A stretch of DNA of 64,000 nt from Burkholderiaceae bacterium 16 (GTDB lineage Bacteria > Pseudomonadota > Gammaproteobacteria > Burkholderiales > Burkholderiaceae): the NCBI GenBank assembly GCA_000955785.1, contig JYOD01000037.1, positions 124,001 through 188,000 on the forward strand, written 5' to 3'. The notes beneath the pieces are model-generated. The model was not told the DNA's origin and did no database searches. It was given only the letters and a program-made list of their open reading frames with translations. Below are positions 52,191 to 62,255 of the stretch, one piece after another (the stretch's first letter is position 1; every line of letters begins with the position of its first letter). A program made the position numbers and the translations under genes.

Positions 52191-54566
52191 TTATGCCGTG
52201 GCCGCCGGCTCGGCCGCGCCCTTCGCGGCGGCGGCCAGGTCGATGGCTTTCTCTACGGTGACGGAACCGAACATGGCGCCCAGGCTGGCCGCGGCAACCG
52301 TGCCTGCGGACACGCGCACGGTGCCGGCAGGCAACGCGGCTTCCAGGGCGGCCGGCAGCACCACGCTGCCCTGCCCTTGCGTCACGCGCACCGGGTCGCC
52401 CGCCTGCACGCCCAGCGAGGCGAACAGGTCGGCCGACAGGCCGGCTTGCATGGCGCGGCGCGCGGCTGCGGTCAGTTGCAGCGAATCGGCACGGCGCACG
52501 ATCGGGTCTGCGTGGTAGATCGGCACATCGGCGATGCGCTCGATGCCGCCCGCAGCGGCGCTCACGCGGATGGCCGCGTCGGTGCCGTTGTTCAGTTGCG
52601 GAGCGACCGGCTTGGCCAGCACTTCGTCACGCACGCTTTCGGCGGTCTCGTAGTCGAAACCAGGCATGTCGAGCAGGTTGCCGAGCACGCGCAGCACCTT
52701 CCAGGCCGGACGCGAATCGCCCAGCGCACGGACGACGCCGTTGAAACTTTGCGGCAGGCCTTCGCAGTTCACGAACGTACCTGCGGTCTCGGTGAACGGG
52801 GACACCGGCAGGATCACGTCAGCGTATTGCAGCGCGGCTTCCGAGCGGAACGGCGACAGCACCACCACAGTACCGGCCTGGGCCAGCGCGGCCAGGGCCT
52901 GACGCGGGTTGGCAGCGTCGAACTCGGGTTCCGTGTTCAGCAGCACGTAGGCGCGGCGCGGCGTGTCGAACATGGCCTGCGCGTTGGCGCCGCCCTTCTG
53001 CGGCAGCGCAGCTGCGATATGGCCGCCGACCGTGTTCGCGGCTTCGGTCAGGAAGCCCAGCGTGGCGCCGGTTTCGGTGGCGATCCACTGTGCCAGCGCG
53101 TGCAGCGCGGCGAATTGCGGGTGACGCACGGCCTCGTTGCCGAGGAACACGGCGCGGCGCTCGCCGGACAACAGCGCATCGGCTACCAGCCTGGACTTGT
53201 CGTCGCCATCGAAACCATCGGTGCCCGCCGGAGCGGCCACGCCCTTGGCGGCGGCGACGGCACGGGCCACGCCGGCCAGGGCTGCGGTCCAGCCGGACGG
53301 TGCAGCGTCGATGCGTGCGGCCAGCGGCATCAGCAGGTCATCGGCGCTGGCGCCGAGCACTGCCACGCGGGCGCCCTTCTTGCCGGCCTGGCGCAGACGC
53401 GCGGCCAGCAGCGGGTGATCCTTGCGCAGAGATGAACCGATCACCAGTACGCGTTGCAGCGCGGAGACGTCGGCAATCGGCAGGCCCAGCCACGGCGCGC
53501 CCTTGATGGCGGCCGAGAAGTCGGTCTGGCGCTGGCGGAAGTCAACGTTGTCGCTGCCCAGTCCACGCACCAGTTTACCCAGCAGGTGGAGTTCTTCCAG
53601 CGTGCTGTGCGGGCTGGCCAGCGCGGCGATCTGGTCGGCGCCATGGTCGCGCTTGATGCTGGCGAGGCCATTGGCCACGTATTCCAGCGCGGTCTGCCAG
53701 TCCGTTTCCATCCACTCGCCACCTTGCTTGAGCAGGGGCTTGGTGAGACGGTCGGCGCTGTTCAGGCCTTCGTATGAGAAGCGGTCCTTGTCGGACAGCC
53801 AGCATTCGTTGACGGCTTCGTTGTCCAGCGGCAGCACGCGCATTACCCGCTGGTTCTTGGTCTGTACCACCAGGTTCGCGCCCAGGCCATCGTGCGGCGA
53901 CACCGACTTGCGGCGAGCCAGTTCCCAGGTACGGGCCGAGTAGCGGAACGGCTTGCTGGTCAGCGCGCCGACCGGGCACAGGTCGATCATGTTGCCGGAC
54001 AGTTCCGAATCCACGGTCTGGCCGACGAAGGTCGTGATCTCGGAGTGCTCGCCGCGGCCCAGCATGCCCAGCTCCATCACGCCGGCCACTTCCTGGCCAA
54101 AGCGCACACAGCGGGTGCAGTGGATGCAGCGGCTCATCTCTTCCATGGAGATCAGCGGGCCAACGTTTTTGTGGAAGACGACGCGCTTTTCTTCCTTGTA
54201 GCGCGATTCCGATGCGCCGTAGCCCACGGCCAGATCCTGCAGCTGGCACTCGCCGCCCTGATCGCAGATCGGGCAATCCAGCGGGTGGTTGATCAGCAGG
54301 AATTCCATCACCGACTTCTGCGCCTTGACCGCCTTCTCCGAATTGGTGAAGACCTTCATGCCAGGGGTAACGGGCGTGGCGCAGGCCGGCAGCGCCTTGG
54401 GCGCCTTCTCAACCTCAACCAGGCACATGCGGCAGTTAGCCGCGATGGACAATTTACGGTGGTAGCAGAAGTGCGGGATGTAGGTGCCCAGCTGGCGGGC
54501 GGCTTCCATCACCAGGCTGCCTTCAGCAACCTCAACCTTCTTGCCGTCGATCTCGAGTTCAACCAT
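52191..54566 (-). CDS. nuoG: NADH-quinone oxidoreductase subunit G
   Basis: A 791-residue iron-sulfur subunit. The N-terminal ferredoxin part carries a [2Fe-2S] site (YIPHFCYHRKLSIAANCRMC), then the His/Cys [4Fe-4S] motif (HPLDCPICDQGGECQLQD) and CIHCTRCVRFGQEVAGV. The rest is a molybdopterin-oxidoreductase-like fold that no longer binds the cofactor. It relays electrons from NuoF. It begins 12 bp after nuoF. Confidence 0.97.
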   Translation of the reverse strand: MVELEIDGKKVEVAEGSLVMEAARQLGTYIPHFCYHRKLSIAANCRMCLVEVEKAPKALPACATPVTPGMKVFTNSEKAVKAQKSVMEFLLINHPLDCPICDQGGECQLQDLAVGYGASESRYKEEKRVVFHKNVGPLISMEEMSRCIHCTRCVRFGQEVAGVMELGMLGRGEHSEITTFVGQTVDSELSGNMIDLCPVGALTSKPFRYSARTWELARRKSVSPHDGLGANLVVQTKNQRVMRVLPLDNEAVNECWLSDKDRFSYEGLNSADRLTKPLLKQGGEWMETDWQTALEYVANGLASIKRDHGADQIAALASPHSTLEELHLLGKLVRGLGSDNVDFRQRQTDFSAAIKGAPWLGLPIADVSALQRVLVIGSSLRKDHPLLAARLRQAGKKGARVAVLGASADDLLMPLAARIDAAPSGWTAALAGVARAVAAAKGVAAPAGTDGFDGDDKSRLVADALLSGERRAVFLGNEAVRHPQFAALHALAQWIATETGATLGFLTEAANTVGGHIAAALPQKGGANAQAMFDTPRRAYVLLNTEPEFDAANPRQALAALAQAGTVVVLSPFRSEAALQYADVILPVSPFTETAGTFVNCEGLPQSFNGVVRALGDSRPAWKVLRVLGNLLDMPGFDYETAESVRDEVLAKPVAPQLNNGTDAAIRVSAAAGGIERIADVPIYHADPIVRRADSLQLTAAARRAMQAGLSADLFASLGVQAGDPVRVTQGQGSVVLPAALEAALPAGTVRVSAGTVAAASLGAMFGSVTVEKAIDLAAAAKGAAEPAATA

Positions 54567-54578
54567 GTTCTGCCACGC

Positions 54579-55874
54579 TTAAGAGTAGGCCGGAACCATG
54601 CACTGCTTGTGTTCGACGTGATATTCGAACTCTTTCCAGTAGTGCTTGAGCATGCCGCGGACCGGCATCGCTGCCGCATCACCGAGCGCGCAGATGGTGC
54701 GGCCCATGATGTTTTCAGCGACGTTATTGAGCAGGTCCAGGTCTTCCTGGCGCCCTTCTCCGTGTTCGATACGATTCACCATGCGGTAGAGCCAGCCGGT
54801 GCCTTCACGGCACGGCGTGCACTGGCCGCACGATTCTTCAAAGTAGAAATACGACAGACGCAGCAGCGAGCGAACCATGCAGCGCGTCTCGTCCATCACG
54901 ATCACCGCGCCCGAGCCCAGCATCGAGCCGGCCTTGGCGATCGAGTCGTAATCCATGTCGGACGCCATCATCATGTCGCCCGGCACCACCGGGGCGGACG
55001 AGCCACCCGGGATCACTGCCTTGATGCGCTTGCCGCCGCGCATGCCGCCGGCGAGTTCCAGCAGGGTCGCGAACGGCGTGCCCAGCGGGATCTCGTAGTT
55101 GCCGGGACGCTCAATGTCGCCGGAAATCGAGAAGATCTTGGAGCCGCCGTTGTTCGGCTTGCCCATCTTCAGGTAGTTTTCCGGCCCGATCGACAGCAGG
55201 AACGGCACCGCGGCGAACGTCTCGGTGTTGTTGATGGTGGTCGGCTTGCCGTACAGGCCAAAGCTGGCCGGGAAAGGCGGCTTGAAGCGCGGCTGGCCTT
55301 TCTTGCCTTCCAGCGATTCGAGCAGCGCGGTTTCCTCGCCACAGATGTAGGCGCCGTAGCCGTGGTGGGCGTGCAACTGGAAGTTGAAGCCCGAATCCAG
55401 GATGTTGTCACCCAGGAAGCCAGCCGCGCGCGCCTCTTCGAGCGCCTGCTCGAAGATCTTGTATTCGTTCCAGATCTCGCCGTGGATGTAGTTATAGCCC
55501 ACGGTGATGCCCATCGCGTACGCACCGATGGCCATGCCTTCGATCAGCGCATGCGGGTTGTAGCGGATGATGTCGCGGTCCTTGAAGGTACCGGGCTCGC
55601 CCTCGTCGGTGTTGCAGACCAGGTATTTCTGGCCGGGGAACTGACGCGGCATGAAGCTCCACTTCAGGCCGGTGGGGAAGCCTGCGCCGCCACGGCCGCG
55701 CAGGCCCGAGGCCTTGACGTCCGCGATCACCTGCTCGGGCGTGATTTTCTCGGTCAGGATGCGCCTGAGCTGCTGATAGCCGCCGCGCTTGACGTAGTCT
55801 TCGAGGTGCCAGTTGCTGCCATCGAGGCCGGCCAGGATCAGCGGCTTGATGTGGCGGTCGTGCAGAGAGGTCAT
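54579..55874 (-). CDS. nuoF: NADH-quinone oxidoreductase subunit F
   Basis: A 431-residue subunit that binds NADH and FMN ([20 protein letters not shown]; the conserved Glu region [37 protein letters not shown]) and the N3 [4Fe-4S] cluster ([15 protein letters not shown]). It is the electron entry point of complex I. Only one base separates its start from the nuoE stop. Confidence 0.98.
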   Translation of the reverse strand: MTSLHDRHIKPLILAGLDGSNWHLEDYVKRGGYQQLRRILTEKITPEQVIADVKASGLRGRGGAGFPTGLKWSFMPRQFPGQKYLVCNTDEGEPGTFKDRDIIRYNPHALIEGMAIGAYAMGITVGYNYIHGEIWNEYKIFEQALEEARAAGFLGDNILDSGFNFQLHAHHGYGAYICGEETALLESLEGKKGQPRFKPPFPASFGLYGKPTTINNTETFAAVPFLLSIGPENYLKMGKPNNGGSKIFSISGDIERPGNYEIPLGTPFATLLELAGGMRGGKRIKAVIPGGSSAPVVPGDMMMASDMDYDSIAKAGSMLGSGAVIVMDETRCMVRSLLRLSYFYFEESCGQCTPCREGTGWLYRMVNRIEHGEGRQEDLDLLNNVAENIMGRTICALGDAAAMPVRGMLKHYWKEFEYHVEHKQCMVPAYS

Positions 55875-55875
55875 G

Positions 55876-56370
55876 TTACTTGTCCCCCTTGGCGGTGCCC
55901 TTGAGCTCGTCCACCAGCGCGTCCAGCTTGGCGTCGCTCATGTGGCTGCACATGCGGGTATTGTTGACGATCATCACCGGTGCGTCGCCGCAGGCGCCCA
56001 TGCACTCGCCTTCCTTGAGGGTGAAGGTGCCGCACGGGGTGGTTTCGTTATAGCCGATACCCAGCTTTTGCTTGAGGTAGTCGCCGGCCCGTTCGCCGCC
56101 GGAGAGTGCGCACGGCAGGTTGGTGCAGACGGTCAGCTTGTACTTGCCGACCGGCTTGGTGTCGTACATGTTGTAGAAGGTTGCGACCTCCTCGACCCAT
56201 ACCGGCGGCATGTCGAGGTAGCTGGCAACGAACTGCATGACTTCCGGGGAGACCCAGCCCACTTCGCCCTGCGCCACGGCCAACGCCGCCATCACGGCCG
56301 ACTGCTTCTGGTCAGCCGGATACTTGGCGATCGCGCGATCGATTTCCTTGAGAGCTTCTGCTGATAGCAT
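55876..56370 (-). CDS. nuoE: NADH-quinone oxidoreductase subunit E
   Basis: A 164-residue thioredoxin-like subunit with the [2Fe-2S] ligands C(x4)C in [12 protein letters not shown] and C(x3)C in [14 protein letters not shown] use the ATG at 56370 ([14 protein letters not shown]), the usual N-terminus; an ATG at 56397 would add nine residues, and neither has a clear ribosome binding site. A 200-bp gap separates it from nuoD upstream. Confidence 0.94.
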   Translation of the reverse strand: MLSAEALKEIDRAIAKYPADQKQSAVMAALAVAQGEVGWVSPEVMQFVASYLDMPPVWVEEVATFYNMYDTKPVGKYKLTVCTNLPCALSGGERAGDYLKQKLGIGYNETTPCGTFTLKEGECMGACGDAPVMIVNNTRMCSHMSDAKLDALVDELKGTAKGDK

Positions 56371-56570
56371 GGTCGTTGCTGTAATACGCCGAGTCATTTG
56401 CGGAACTGCGCCGCCACATGGCGCGCATCCGCAGGTTTGCAGCCGTCGCTGCCGTTGCGGCCCGCATGTCGCAGCATGCTGGGCCCACCGCGGGTTTCCC
56501 GTGGCCGGACACCGTGATTCGGGTCCTTGCCAGGGGCGCCCGGATCGTCGTCCGGGGCCGGCGGTACCAA

Positions 56571-57824
56571 TTAGCGGTCGATCTCGCCGAAGACGATGTC
56601 CTGGGTACCGATGATCGTTACCGCGTCCGCAATCATGTGGCCCTTGGCCATTTCATCCAGGGCGGCAAGATGGGCAAAGCCCGGTGCCCTGATCTTCAGG
56701 CGGTACGGCTTGTTCGCGCCGTCGGAGATCGCATAGATGCCGAACTCGCCCTTGGGATGCTCCACCGCCGCGTAGGTCTCGCCTTCCGGCACGTGAATGC
56801 CTTCGGTAAAGAGCTTGAAGTGGTGGATCAGCTCTTCCATGTTGGACTTCATGTCCACGCGCGAAGGCGGCGCCACCTTGTGGTTGTCGGTCATCACCGG
56901 GCCGGGGTTGCGGCGCAGCCAGTCGATGCACTGCTTGATGATGCCGTTGGACTGCCGCATCTCTTCGATACGCACCAGGTAGCGCGAGTAGCAATCGCCG
57001 CCCACGCCCACCGGGACCTGGAAGTCCATGCGGTCATACACTTCGTAGGGCTGCTTCTTGCGCAGGTCCCACTCGATGCCGGAGCCGCGCAGCATCGGGC
57101 CGGTAAAGCCCATTTGCAGCGCGCGTTCCGGGCTCACCACGCCGATGCCGACCAGGCGCTGTTTCCAGATCCGGTTGTCCGTCAGCAGCGTCTCGTATTC
57201 GTCGACGTACTTCGGGAAACGGTTGGTGAAGTCCTCGATGAAGTCCAGCAGCGAACCCGAACGCGCCTCGTTCATGGCCTTGATGGCGCGCTCGTTGTGG
57301 ATCTTCGATGCCTTGTATTGCGGCATTGTGTCCGGCAGGTCGCGGTACACGCCGCCCGGACGGTAGTAGGCCGCGTGCATGCGCGCGCCCGATACCGCCT
57401 CATACATGTCGAACATGTCCTCGCGTTCGCGGAAGGCGTACAGGAACACCGCCATCGCGCCTACGTCGAGCGCGTGCGAGCCGATCCACATCAGGTGGTT
57501 CAGCAGGCGCGTGATTTCGTCGAACATCACGCGGATGTATTGCGCACGAATCGGCACCTCGAGACCCAGCATCTTCTCGATGGCCATCACGTAGGCATGC
57601 TCGTTGACCATCATCGACACATAGTCGAGGCGGTCCATGTACGGCACGCTCTGGATCCAGGTCTTCTGCTCGGCCAGCTTTTCGGTGGCACGGTGCAGCA
57701 GGCCGATATGGGGGTCGGCGCGCTGGATCACTTCGCCGTCAAGCTCCAGCACAAGGCGCAGCACGCCGTGTGCCGCAGGATGCTGCGGGCCGAAGTTCAG
57801 GGTGTAGTTCTTGATATCTGCCAT
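56571..57824 (-). CDS. nuoD: NADH-quinone oxidoreductase subunit D
   Basis: A 417-residue subunit related to the large subunit of NiFe hydrogenases, forming the quinone-head site. Landmarks are [20 protein letters not shown] (with the quinone-site His), [29 protein letters not shown] and the C-terminal DIVFGEIDR. It lies 9 bp after nuoC. Confidence 0.97.
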   Translation of the reverse strand: MADIKNYTLNFGPQHPAAHGVLRLVLELDGEVIQRADPHIGLLHRATEKLAEQKTWIQSVPYMDRLDYVSMMVNEHAYVMAIEKMLGLEVPIRAQYIRVMFDEITRLLNHLMWIGSHALDVGAMAVFLYAFREREDMFDMYEAVSGARMHAAYYRPGGVYRDLPDTMPQYKASKIHNERAIKAMNEARSGSLLDFIEDFTNRFPKYVDEYETLLTDNRIWKQRLVGIGVVSPERALQMGFTGPMLRGSGIEWDLRKKQPYEVYDRMDFQVPVGVGGDCYSRYLVRIEEMRQSNGIIKQCIDWLRRNPGPVMTDNHKVAPPSRVDMKSNMEELIHHFKLFTEGIHVPEGETYAAVEHPKGEFGIYAISDGANKPYRLKIRAPGFAHLAALDEMAKGHMIADAVTIIGTQDIVFGEIDR

Positions 57825-57833
57825 TGCGCGTTC

Positions 57834-58433
57834 TCAGTGCTGCAAGCCGCCGTAATTCTCTTCGCGGATGACGCGCGGCGTTACCTCGCGCGGCTCGATC
57901 GTGACGGGCTGGTAGATCACCCGCTTCTGTTCGGGGTCGTAGCGCATCTCGACATAGCCCGATACCGGGAAGTCCTTGCGGAACGGATGGCCGACGAAAC
58001 CGTAGTCGGTCAACAGGCGGCGCAGGTCGTTATGGCCTTCGAACACGATGCCATAGAAGTCGAACGCTTCGCGCTCGAACCAGTTGGCCGAGTTCCAGAC
58101 GTCGTTCAGCGACGGCACCACGGGCACGTCGTCATCCGGCGCGAACACACGTACGCGCAGACGCCAGTTGTGCGTCACCGACAGCAGGTGCGTCACGGCG
58201 GCGAAACGGGGACCATCCCAGGCACCGTCGCCATAGGAGGAATAGTCGACGCCGCAAACGTCGATCAGCTGCTCGAAGCGCAGCGACGGATCGTCGCGCA
58301 GCATCAGCGCGGTTTCGACGGAGTCTTCGGCCTTGACGATAAGGGTAATCTCGCCTACCGCCTCCACCAGTTTCTGGATACGCTTGCCCAGTACCTTTTC
58401 GAGCGCTGCCTTCAGAGTATCGAGGTTCGACAT
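57834..58433 (-). CDS. nuoC: NADH-quinone oxidoreductase subunit C
   Basis: A 199-residue 30-kDa subunit. The family signature is in [20 protein letters not shown] followed by [20 protein letters not shown]. It is separate from nuoD, unlike the fused nuoCD of E. coli. The start is one base after the nuoB stop. Confidence 0.97.
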   Translation of the reverse strand: MSNLDTLKAALEKVLGKRIQKLVEAVGEITLIVKAEDSVETALMLRDDPSLRFEQLIDVCGVDYSSYGDGAWDGPRFAAVTHLLSVTHNWRLRVRVFAPDDDVPVVPSLNDVWNSANWFEREAFDFYGIVFEGHNDLRRLLTDYGFVGHPFRKDFPVSGYVEMRYDPEQKRVIYQPVTIEPREVTPRVIREENYGGLQH

Positions 58434-58434
58434 G

Positions 58435-58917
58435 TCAGCCCTTGCGCGCGATGGTGTTGGTGCGACGGATCTTGTTCTGCAGCTGGATGATGCCGTAGAT
58501 CAGCGCTTCCGCCGTGGGGGGGCAGCCAGGCACATAGATATCCACCGGCACGATCCGGTCGCAACCACGCACCACTGAATACGAGTAGTGATAGTAGCCG
58601 CCGCCATTCGCGCACGAACCCATCGAGATTACCCAACGTGGCTCTGCCATCTGGTCGTAGACCTTGCGCAGCGCGGGGGCCATCTTGTTGCACAGCGTGC
58701 CGGCCACGATCATCACGTCCGACTGGCGCGGCGACGGGCGGAAAATCACGCCAAAGCGGTCCATGTCGTAGCGCGCGGCGCCAGCATGCATCATTTCCAC
58801 AGCGCAGCACGCCAGGCCAAAGGTCATCGGCCAGAGCGACCCGGTGCGGGTCCAGTTGATCAGCTTGTCAGCGGTAGTCGTGACGAAGCCTTCATTGAGA
58901 ACGCCTTCGATTGCCAT
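58435..58917 (-). CDS. nuoB: NADH-quinone oxidoreductase subunit B
   Basis: A 160-residue subunit that binds the terminal [4Fe-4S] cluster N2. The adjacent Cys pair is in [13 protein letters not shown], the other ligands in [13 protein letters not shown] and [12 protein letters not shown]. It reduces quinone at the interface with NuoD and NuoH. It lies six bases after nuoA. Confidence 0.97.
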   Translation of the reverse strand: MAIEGVLNEGFVTTTADKLINWTRTGSLWPMTFGLACCAVEMMHAGAARYDMDRFGVIFRPSPRQSDVMIVAGTLCNKMAPALRKVYDQMAEPRWVISMGSCANGGGYYHYSYSVVRGCDRIVPVDIYVPGCPPTAEALIYGIIQLQNKIRRTNTIARKG

Positions 58918-58923
58918 ATCACA

Positions 58924-59283
58924 TCACTCCCAATCGAGCGCGCCCTTTTTCCAGATGTAGACGAAGCCCACGATGAATTCCAGCAGAAACACGCCCATGG
59001 CGAAGAAACCCGGCCAGCCGATATCCCGCAGGGCTACACCCCAGGGAAACAGGAAGGCGGTTTCGAGATCGAACAGGATAAAAAGAATAGCGATGAGGTA
59101 GTAGCGCACGTCGAACTTCATGCGCGCGTCCTCGAACGCTTCGAAGCCGCACTCGTACGGAGAGAGCTTCGCGGGATCAGGTTTGTTGGGACCGAGAATT
59201 CGGCCAATCGACATCAGTGCAATGCCGAGCACGACACCGAAGATGATGAAGATGAGGACGGGGAAGTAGGCTTCGAGATTCAA
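58924..59283 (-). CDS. nuoA: NADH-quinone oxidoreductase subunit A
   Basis: A 119-residue membrane protein with three helices and the conserved [20 protein letters not shown] loop. The start is a TTG at 59283, giving [20 protein letters not shown], the conserved N-terminus; in-frame upstream starts give unlikely sequence. It is the first gene of the 14-gene nuo operon, so the promoter lies between here and the tRNA. Confidence 0.95.
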   Translation of the reverse strand: MNLEAYFPVLIFIIFGVVLGIALMSIGRILGPNKPDPAKLSPYECGFEAFEDARMKFDVRYYLIAILFILFDLETAFLFPWGVALRDIGWPGFFAMGVFLLEFIVGFVYIWKKGALDWE

Positions 59284-59395
59284 GGTACGGCCAGCCTTAT
59301 CTGGAATGTTGTCAACAGCACCAGCGGTAAGCGGCGTCCTGTTGCCCACCCCAAGCGCCATTCCGTAGAAATTACGACGCCGCCTTGCGGACTGG

Positions 59396-59436
59396 CCGGG
59401 TTGCCCATCCAGGATAAACTCCGGACGGGCAACCCG
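59396..59436. promoter_or_regulatory. Long hairpin between tRNA-Leu and nuoA
   Basis: CGGGTTGCCCATCC pairs with GGACGGGCAACCCG (13 of 14, the other a G-U type) around a 13-base loop, beginning 12 bp after the tRNA 3' end. No T-run follows, so it may be a processing site or weak terminator for the tRNA transcript, or structure in a nuo leader. Confidence 0.5.
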
Positions 59437-59447
59437 ATCAAGTTGTT

Positions 59448-59532
59448 TGGTGCCGACGGCGAGACTCGAACTCGCACAGCTTTCGCCACTACCCCCTCAA
59501 GATAGCGTGTCTACCAATTTCACCACGTCGGC
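59448..59532 (-). tRNA. tRNA-Leu, anticodon GAG
   Basis: An 85-base gene ending in encoded CCA. The acceptor stem GCCGACG pairs with CGTCGGC; the D-arm region TGGTGAAATTGGTAGACACG, anticodon stem-loop CTATC-TTGAGGG-GGTAG with anticodon GAG, a long variable arm, and the T-loop GTTCGAGTC are all present. The discriminator is A, as in all leucine tRNAs. It reads CUC/CUU codons. Confidence 0.97.
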
Positions 59533-59738
59533 TGGGGGAGAAACAATGTTGCCTCGCGCCGGGCTTTTCAGGGCCCAGGGTTTTTACACCCTTCGGAACT
59601 CTGGCTGGGACTGCTTTGTCCTGGCTGGAGCCCCGTCGCTGGGGGATCGTTTCAAGCCTTGTATTCTAACCTAGAATTCCCGATTTGTTCAATGCACAAC
59701 TGCAAAAATCTTCAAGAATCAGACACAAGGCAGGTTGA
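59533..59738. other. tRNA-Leu leader and secG 3' region
   Basis: About 205 bp without a coding sequence. It holds the tRNA promoter (listed separately) and a leader of about 120 nt before the mature tRNA. No T-run terminator for secG was seen. Confidence 0.5.
59663..59692 (-). promoter_or_regulatory. Sigma-70 promoter for tRNA-Leu
   Basis: The minus strand reads TTGAAC, a 17-bp spacer, then TTAGAAT, close to the -35/-10 consensus and AT-rich in a GC-rich genome. Transcription would start near 59655. Confidence 0.7.
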
Positions 59739-60116
59739 TTATTTCGGTACTGCGGGCGCGGACGAATTCGACGCCGCGGCACCCGATGCAGCAGCAGCCG
59801 CTGCAGGTGCCGAAGCCCCCGCCACTGCCGGCGCCACCTGCGGCGCGGAGCCCATCACACCCAGCGATGCCGCCGGTCGATAGTTGCCCAGCAGCGTCAG
59901 GCTCAGCGTGCAGATGAAGAACAGCGTCGCCAGCACGGCGGTGGTACGCGACAGGAAGTTGGCCGAGCCGGTGGCGCCGAACAGGCTGCCCGAGGCCCCC
60001 GAGCCGAACGCCGCACCGACATCGGCGCCCTTGCCATGCTGCAGCAGCACCAGGCCAATCACGCCAAGCGCGGATAGTACCTGCGCCACTACCAACAAAG
60101 TTTTGAAAATTGCCAT
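59739..60116 (-). CDS. secG: Preprotein translocase subunit SecG
   Basis: A 125-residue protein with two membrane helices (LLVVAQVLSALGVIGLVLLQ and TTAVLATLFFICTLSLTLL) joined by the conserved cytoplasmic stretch GKGADVGAAFGSGASGSLFG and ATGSANFLSR. The C-terminal tail is Ala/Ser/Pro-rich. It assists SecYE and SecA in protein export. It is 46 bp after tpiA, the usual order. Confidence 0.95.
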   Translation of the reverse strand: MAIFKTLLVVAQVLSALGVIGLVLLQHGKGADVGAAFGSGASGSLFGATGSANFLSRTTAVLATLFFICTLSLTLLGNYRPAASLGVMGSAPQVAPAVAGASAPAAAAAASGAAASNSSAPAVPK

Positions 60117-60162
60117 TTGGTTCGATTCGCTTGCCTGATCAGACCCTATGAGCGGCCGGCAT

Positions 60163-60900
60163 TCAGGCGTTGCCGATCGCGAGGAAATCGTCCGACTTCA
60201 GCGAGGCGCCTCCGATCAGCCCCCCGTCGATGTCGGGCATGGAAAATAGTTCTGCCGCGTTGTCCGGCTTGACGCTGCCGCCGTACAGCATGGCCATGCG
60301 AGCCGCAACCCCTGCATCGCGCGCTGCCACCTGGCCGCGCAGGAAGGCATGAACGGCCTGGGCCTGCTCGCTGCTTGCGGTCTTGCCGGTGCCGATTGCC
60401 CACACCGGCTCATATGCCAGCACGATACGCCCAAGTTGCTCCAGCGACAGCGCTTCGAGCACGGCACCAAGCTGACGGCCAACCACCGCCTCGGTCTCGC
60501 CGGCCTCGCGCTGCGCCAGGGTCTCGCCCACGCACACTACCGGCACGATGCCGAATTCGAGTGCGCGCAGCGCCTTGGCCGCCACCGTGGCATCGCTCTC
60601 GCCATGGTAGCTGCGGCGCTCCGAATGCCCTACGAGGGCGTACGAAACACCGAACTCGGCCAGCATGGATGCCGCCACTTCGCCCGTGAAGGCACCGCGC
60701 GCCTCGGCGGATACGTCTTGAGCGCCCCAGGCCACATTGGAGCCGGCCAGCAACGACTGGCACTGCGCCAGGTAAGGGAACGGCGCACACACCGCAAGGC
60801 GGGCACGTGCCGGTACAGCCTTGATACCTTCCAGCAGGGCCGCGTTGGCGGCCAGGCTGCCGTGCATCTTCCAGTTGCCGATGACGAGCTTTTGTCTCAC
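60163..60900 (-). CDS. tpiA: Triosephosphate isomerase
   Basis: A 245-residue TIM-barrel enzyme interconverting dihydroxyacetone phosphate and glyceraldehyde 3-phosphate. Catalytic residues are visible: Asn and Lys in VIGNWKMHG, His in YALVGHSERRS, Glu in LAYEPVWAIGTGKTA, and the phosphate loop in MLYGGSVKPDNAAELF. The start is a GTG at 60900 with GAGAGGGG upstream. It is probably co-transcribed with secG. Confidence 0.97.
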   Translation of the reverse strand: MRQKLVIGNWKMHGSLAANAALLEGIKAVPARARLAVCAPFPYLAQCQSLLAGSNVAWGAQDVSAEARGAFTGEVAASMLAEFGVSYALVGHSERRSYHGESDATVAAKALRALEFGIVPVVCVGETLAQREAGETEAVVGRQLGAVLEALSLEQLGRIVLAYEPVWAIGTGKTASSEQAQAVHAFLRGQVAARDAGVAARMAMLYGGSVKPDNAAELFSMPDIDGGLIGGASLKSDDFLAIGNA

Positions 60901-61030
60901 AGGGCGCCCCTCTCAATCAAACCGGCTATTGTAGCGCGGGCCAGGGCCCTACGCCACCGAAGGGGCCCGAAATCGGCCCTGAGGCTCCCGCGCCCAGGCG
61001 ATCCCGGGGCCCGCCCTACCCTGCCATCCC

Positions 61031-61051
61031 GCCGGGGCGCGCAGCCCCGGC
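61031..61051 (-). terminator. GC-rich hairpin after the quinone oxidoreductase gene
   Basis: Perfect stem GCCGGGGC / GCCCCGGC with a 5-base loop, 10 bp after the oxidoreductase stop. No T-run, so termination is uncertain. Confidence 0.4.
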
Positions 61052-61060
61052 CCCGCCCGC

Positions 61061-62065
61061 TTACCAGGTCAGGACGATCTTGCCGATGTGCTCGCTCGAC
61101 TCCATCAGGCGATGCGCGTCGGCCGCCTGGGCGGCCGGGAAGGTCTGGTGGATCACCGGCTTGATCTTGCCTGCGGCCAGCAGCGGCCAGACGTTCTGAT
61201 GCAGCGCTTGCGCGATCTCGCCCTTGAACGAAGCCGGGCGCGGACGCAGCGTCGAACCGGTAACGGTGATGCGTCGGCGCAGGATGTCGCCTAACGGGAT
61301 CTCCGCCTTGGCGCCGCCCAGCAGCGCAATGATCACGATGCGGCCGTCGTCGGCCACGCAGGAAAGCTCGCGCGCCAGGTAGGGGCCGGCCACCATGTCG
61401 AGGATGACGTCCGCGCCGCGGCCACCGGTCAACGCCTTGACCTCGGCGACGAAGTCTTCGGTTTTGTAGTTGATGGCGCGGTCGGCGCCGAGCTCCTCGC
61501 AGGCACGGCACTTGTCAGCGCTGCCAGCCGTCACGAAGACCTTGTGGCCCAGTGCCTTGGCAATCTGGATGGCGGTCGTGCCGATGCCGCTGGAGCCACC
61601 CTGGATCAGCAGGGTCTCACCCTTGCCCAGCGGGCCGCGGCCCAGGTAGCCGCGATCGAACACATTGCTCCACACGGTGAAGAAGGTCTCGGGCAATGCC
61701 GCGGCCTCGATATCCGACAGGCCGGCCGGCACCGGCAGGCATTGCGCCGCGGGGGCCACGCACAACTCGGCGTAGCCACCGCCCTGCACCAGCGCGCAGA
61801 CGCGATCGCCCAGCTTCAGGCCGAAGCGGTTGTCGGCGTGCGACAGGTCGCCGCCGGCAACCACACCCGCCACTTCCAGGCCCGGCAGGTCGGACGCGCC
61901 GGGCGGCACAGGATAGTTTCCGGTGCGCTGGAATACGTCGGGGCGGTTGATGCCGGCCGCGCTCACGCGGATCAGGATCTCTCCCGCCTTGGGCACGGGA
62001 TCGGGACGTTGCGCCAGTTGCAGGACTTCGGGGGCGCCGTATTCGCGGATTTCGATGGCTTGCAT
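61061..62065 (-). CDS. NAD(P)H-quinone oxidoreductase, zinc-free MDR (PIG3-like)
   Basis: A 334-residue medium-chain dehydrogenase/reductase. It starts MQAIEIREYGAPEVLQLAQR, has the catalytic-domain block INRPDVFQRTGNYPVPPGAS and the Rossmann motif LLIQGGSSGIGTTAIQIAKA. Zinc-binding Cys residues of alcohol dehydrogenases are absent. ILRRRITVTGSTLRPRP and the overall layout resemble the PIG3/QOR group, which reduces quinones with NADPH. The ATG at 62065 has GGAGCAGCA upstream. It lies 190 bp downstream of pnp, after a terminator. Confidence 0.9.
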   Translation of the reverse strand: MQAIEIREYGAPEVLQLAQRPDPVPKAGEILIRVSAAGINRPDVFQRTGNYPVPPGASDLPGLEVAGVVAGGDLSHADNRFGLKLGDRVCALVQGGGYAELCVAPAAQCLPVPAGLSDIEAAALPETFFTVWSNVFDRGYLGRGPLGKGETLLIQGGSSGIGTTAIQIAKALGHKVFVTAGSADKCRACEELGADRAINYKTEDFVAEVKALTGGRGADVILDMVAGPYLARELSCVADDGRIVIIALLGGAKAEIPLGDILRRRITVTGSTLRPRPASFKGEIAQALHQNVWPLLAAGKIKPVIHQTFPAAQAADAHRLMESSEHIGKIVLTW

Positions 62066-62199
62066 TGCTGCTCCTTGCTTTTCACATGCGGCGGGCTCTC
62101 GCACGCATGACGGGGGATCGATCTGCTCTGCCGCCGCGCAGCCCTACAAACGGGCCGAACGGGCCGCCCGTGGCGGACAGGACTGGCGGCAGTGTAAAC

Positions 62200-62227
62200 A
62201 AAAAAACGGCTGGACATCGCCAGCCGC
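62200..62227 (-). terminator. Rho-independent terminator of pnp
   Basis: On the minus strand the stem CGGCTGG / CCAGCCG has a 6-base loop and is followed by a run of seven T, 30 bp after the pnp stop. Confidence 0.88.
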
Positions 62228-62255
62228 TTTCTCCGCTACGGATACTACGAAACGC

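Noticed and set aside
53892..58490. Long plus-strand frames opposite nuoG, nuoF and nuoD
   Set aside because: Same antisense effect; no domain, ribosome binding site or intergenic promoter supports them.
59448..59532. tRNA-Leu as an integration site for a genomic island
   Set aside because: Both flanks carry conserved core genes (secG and nuoA) and no integrase or repeated tRNA 3' end was found.
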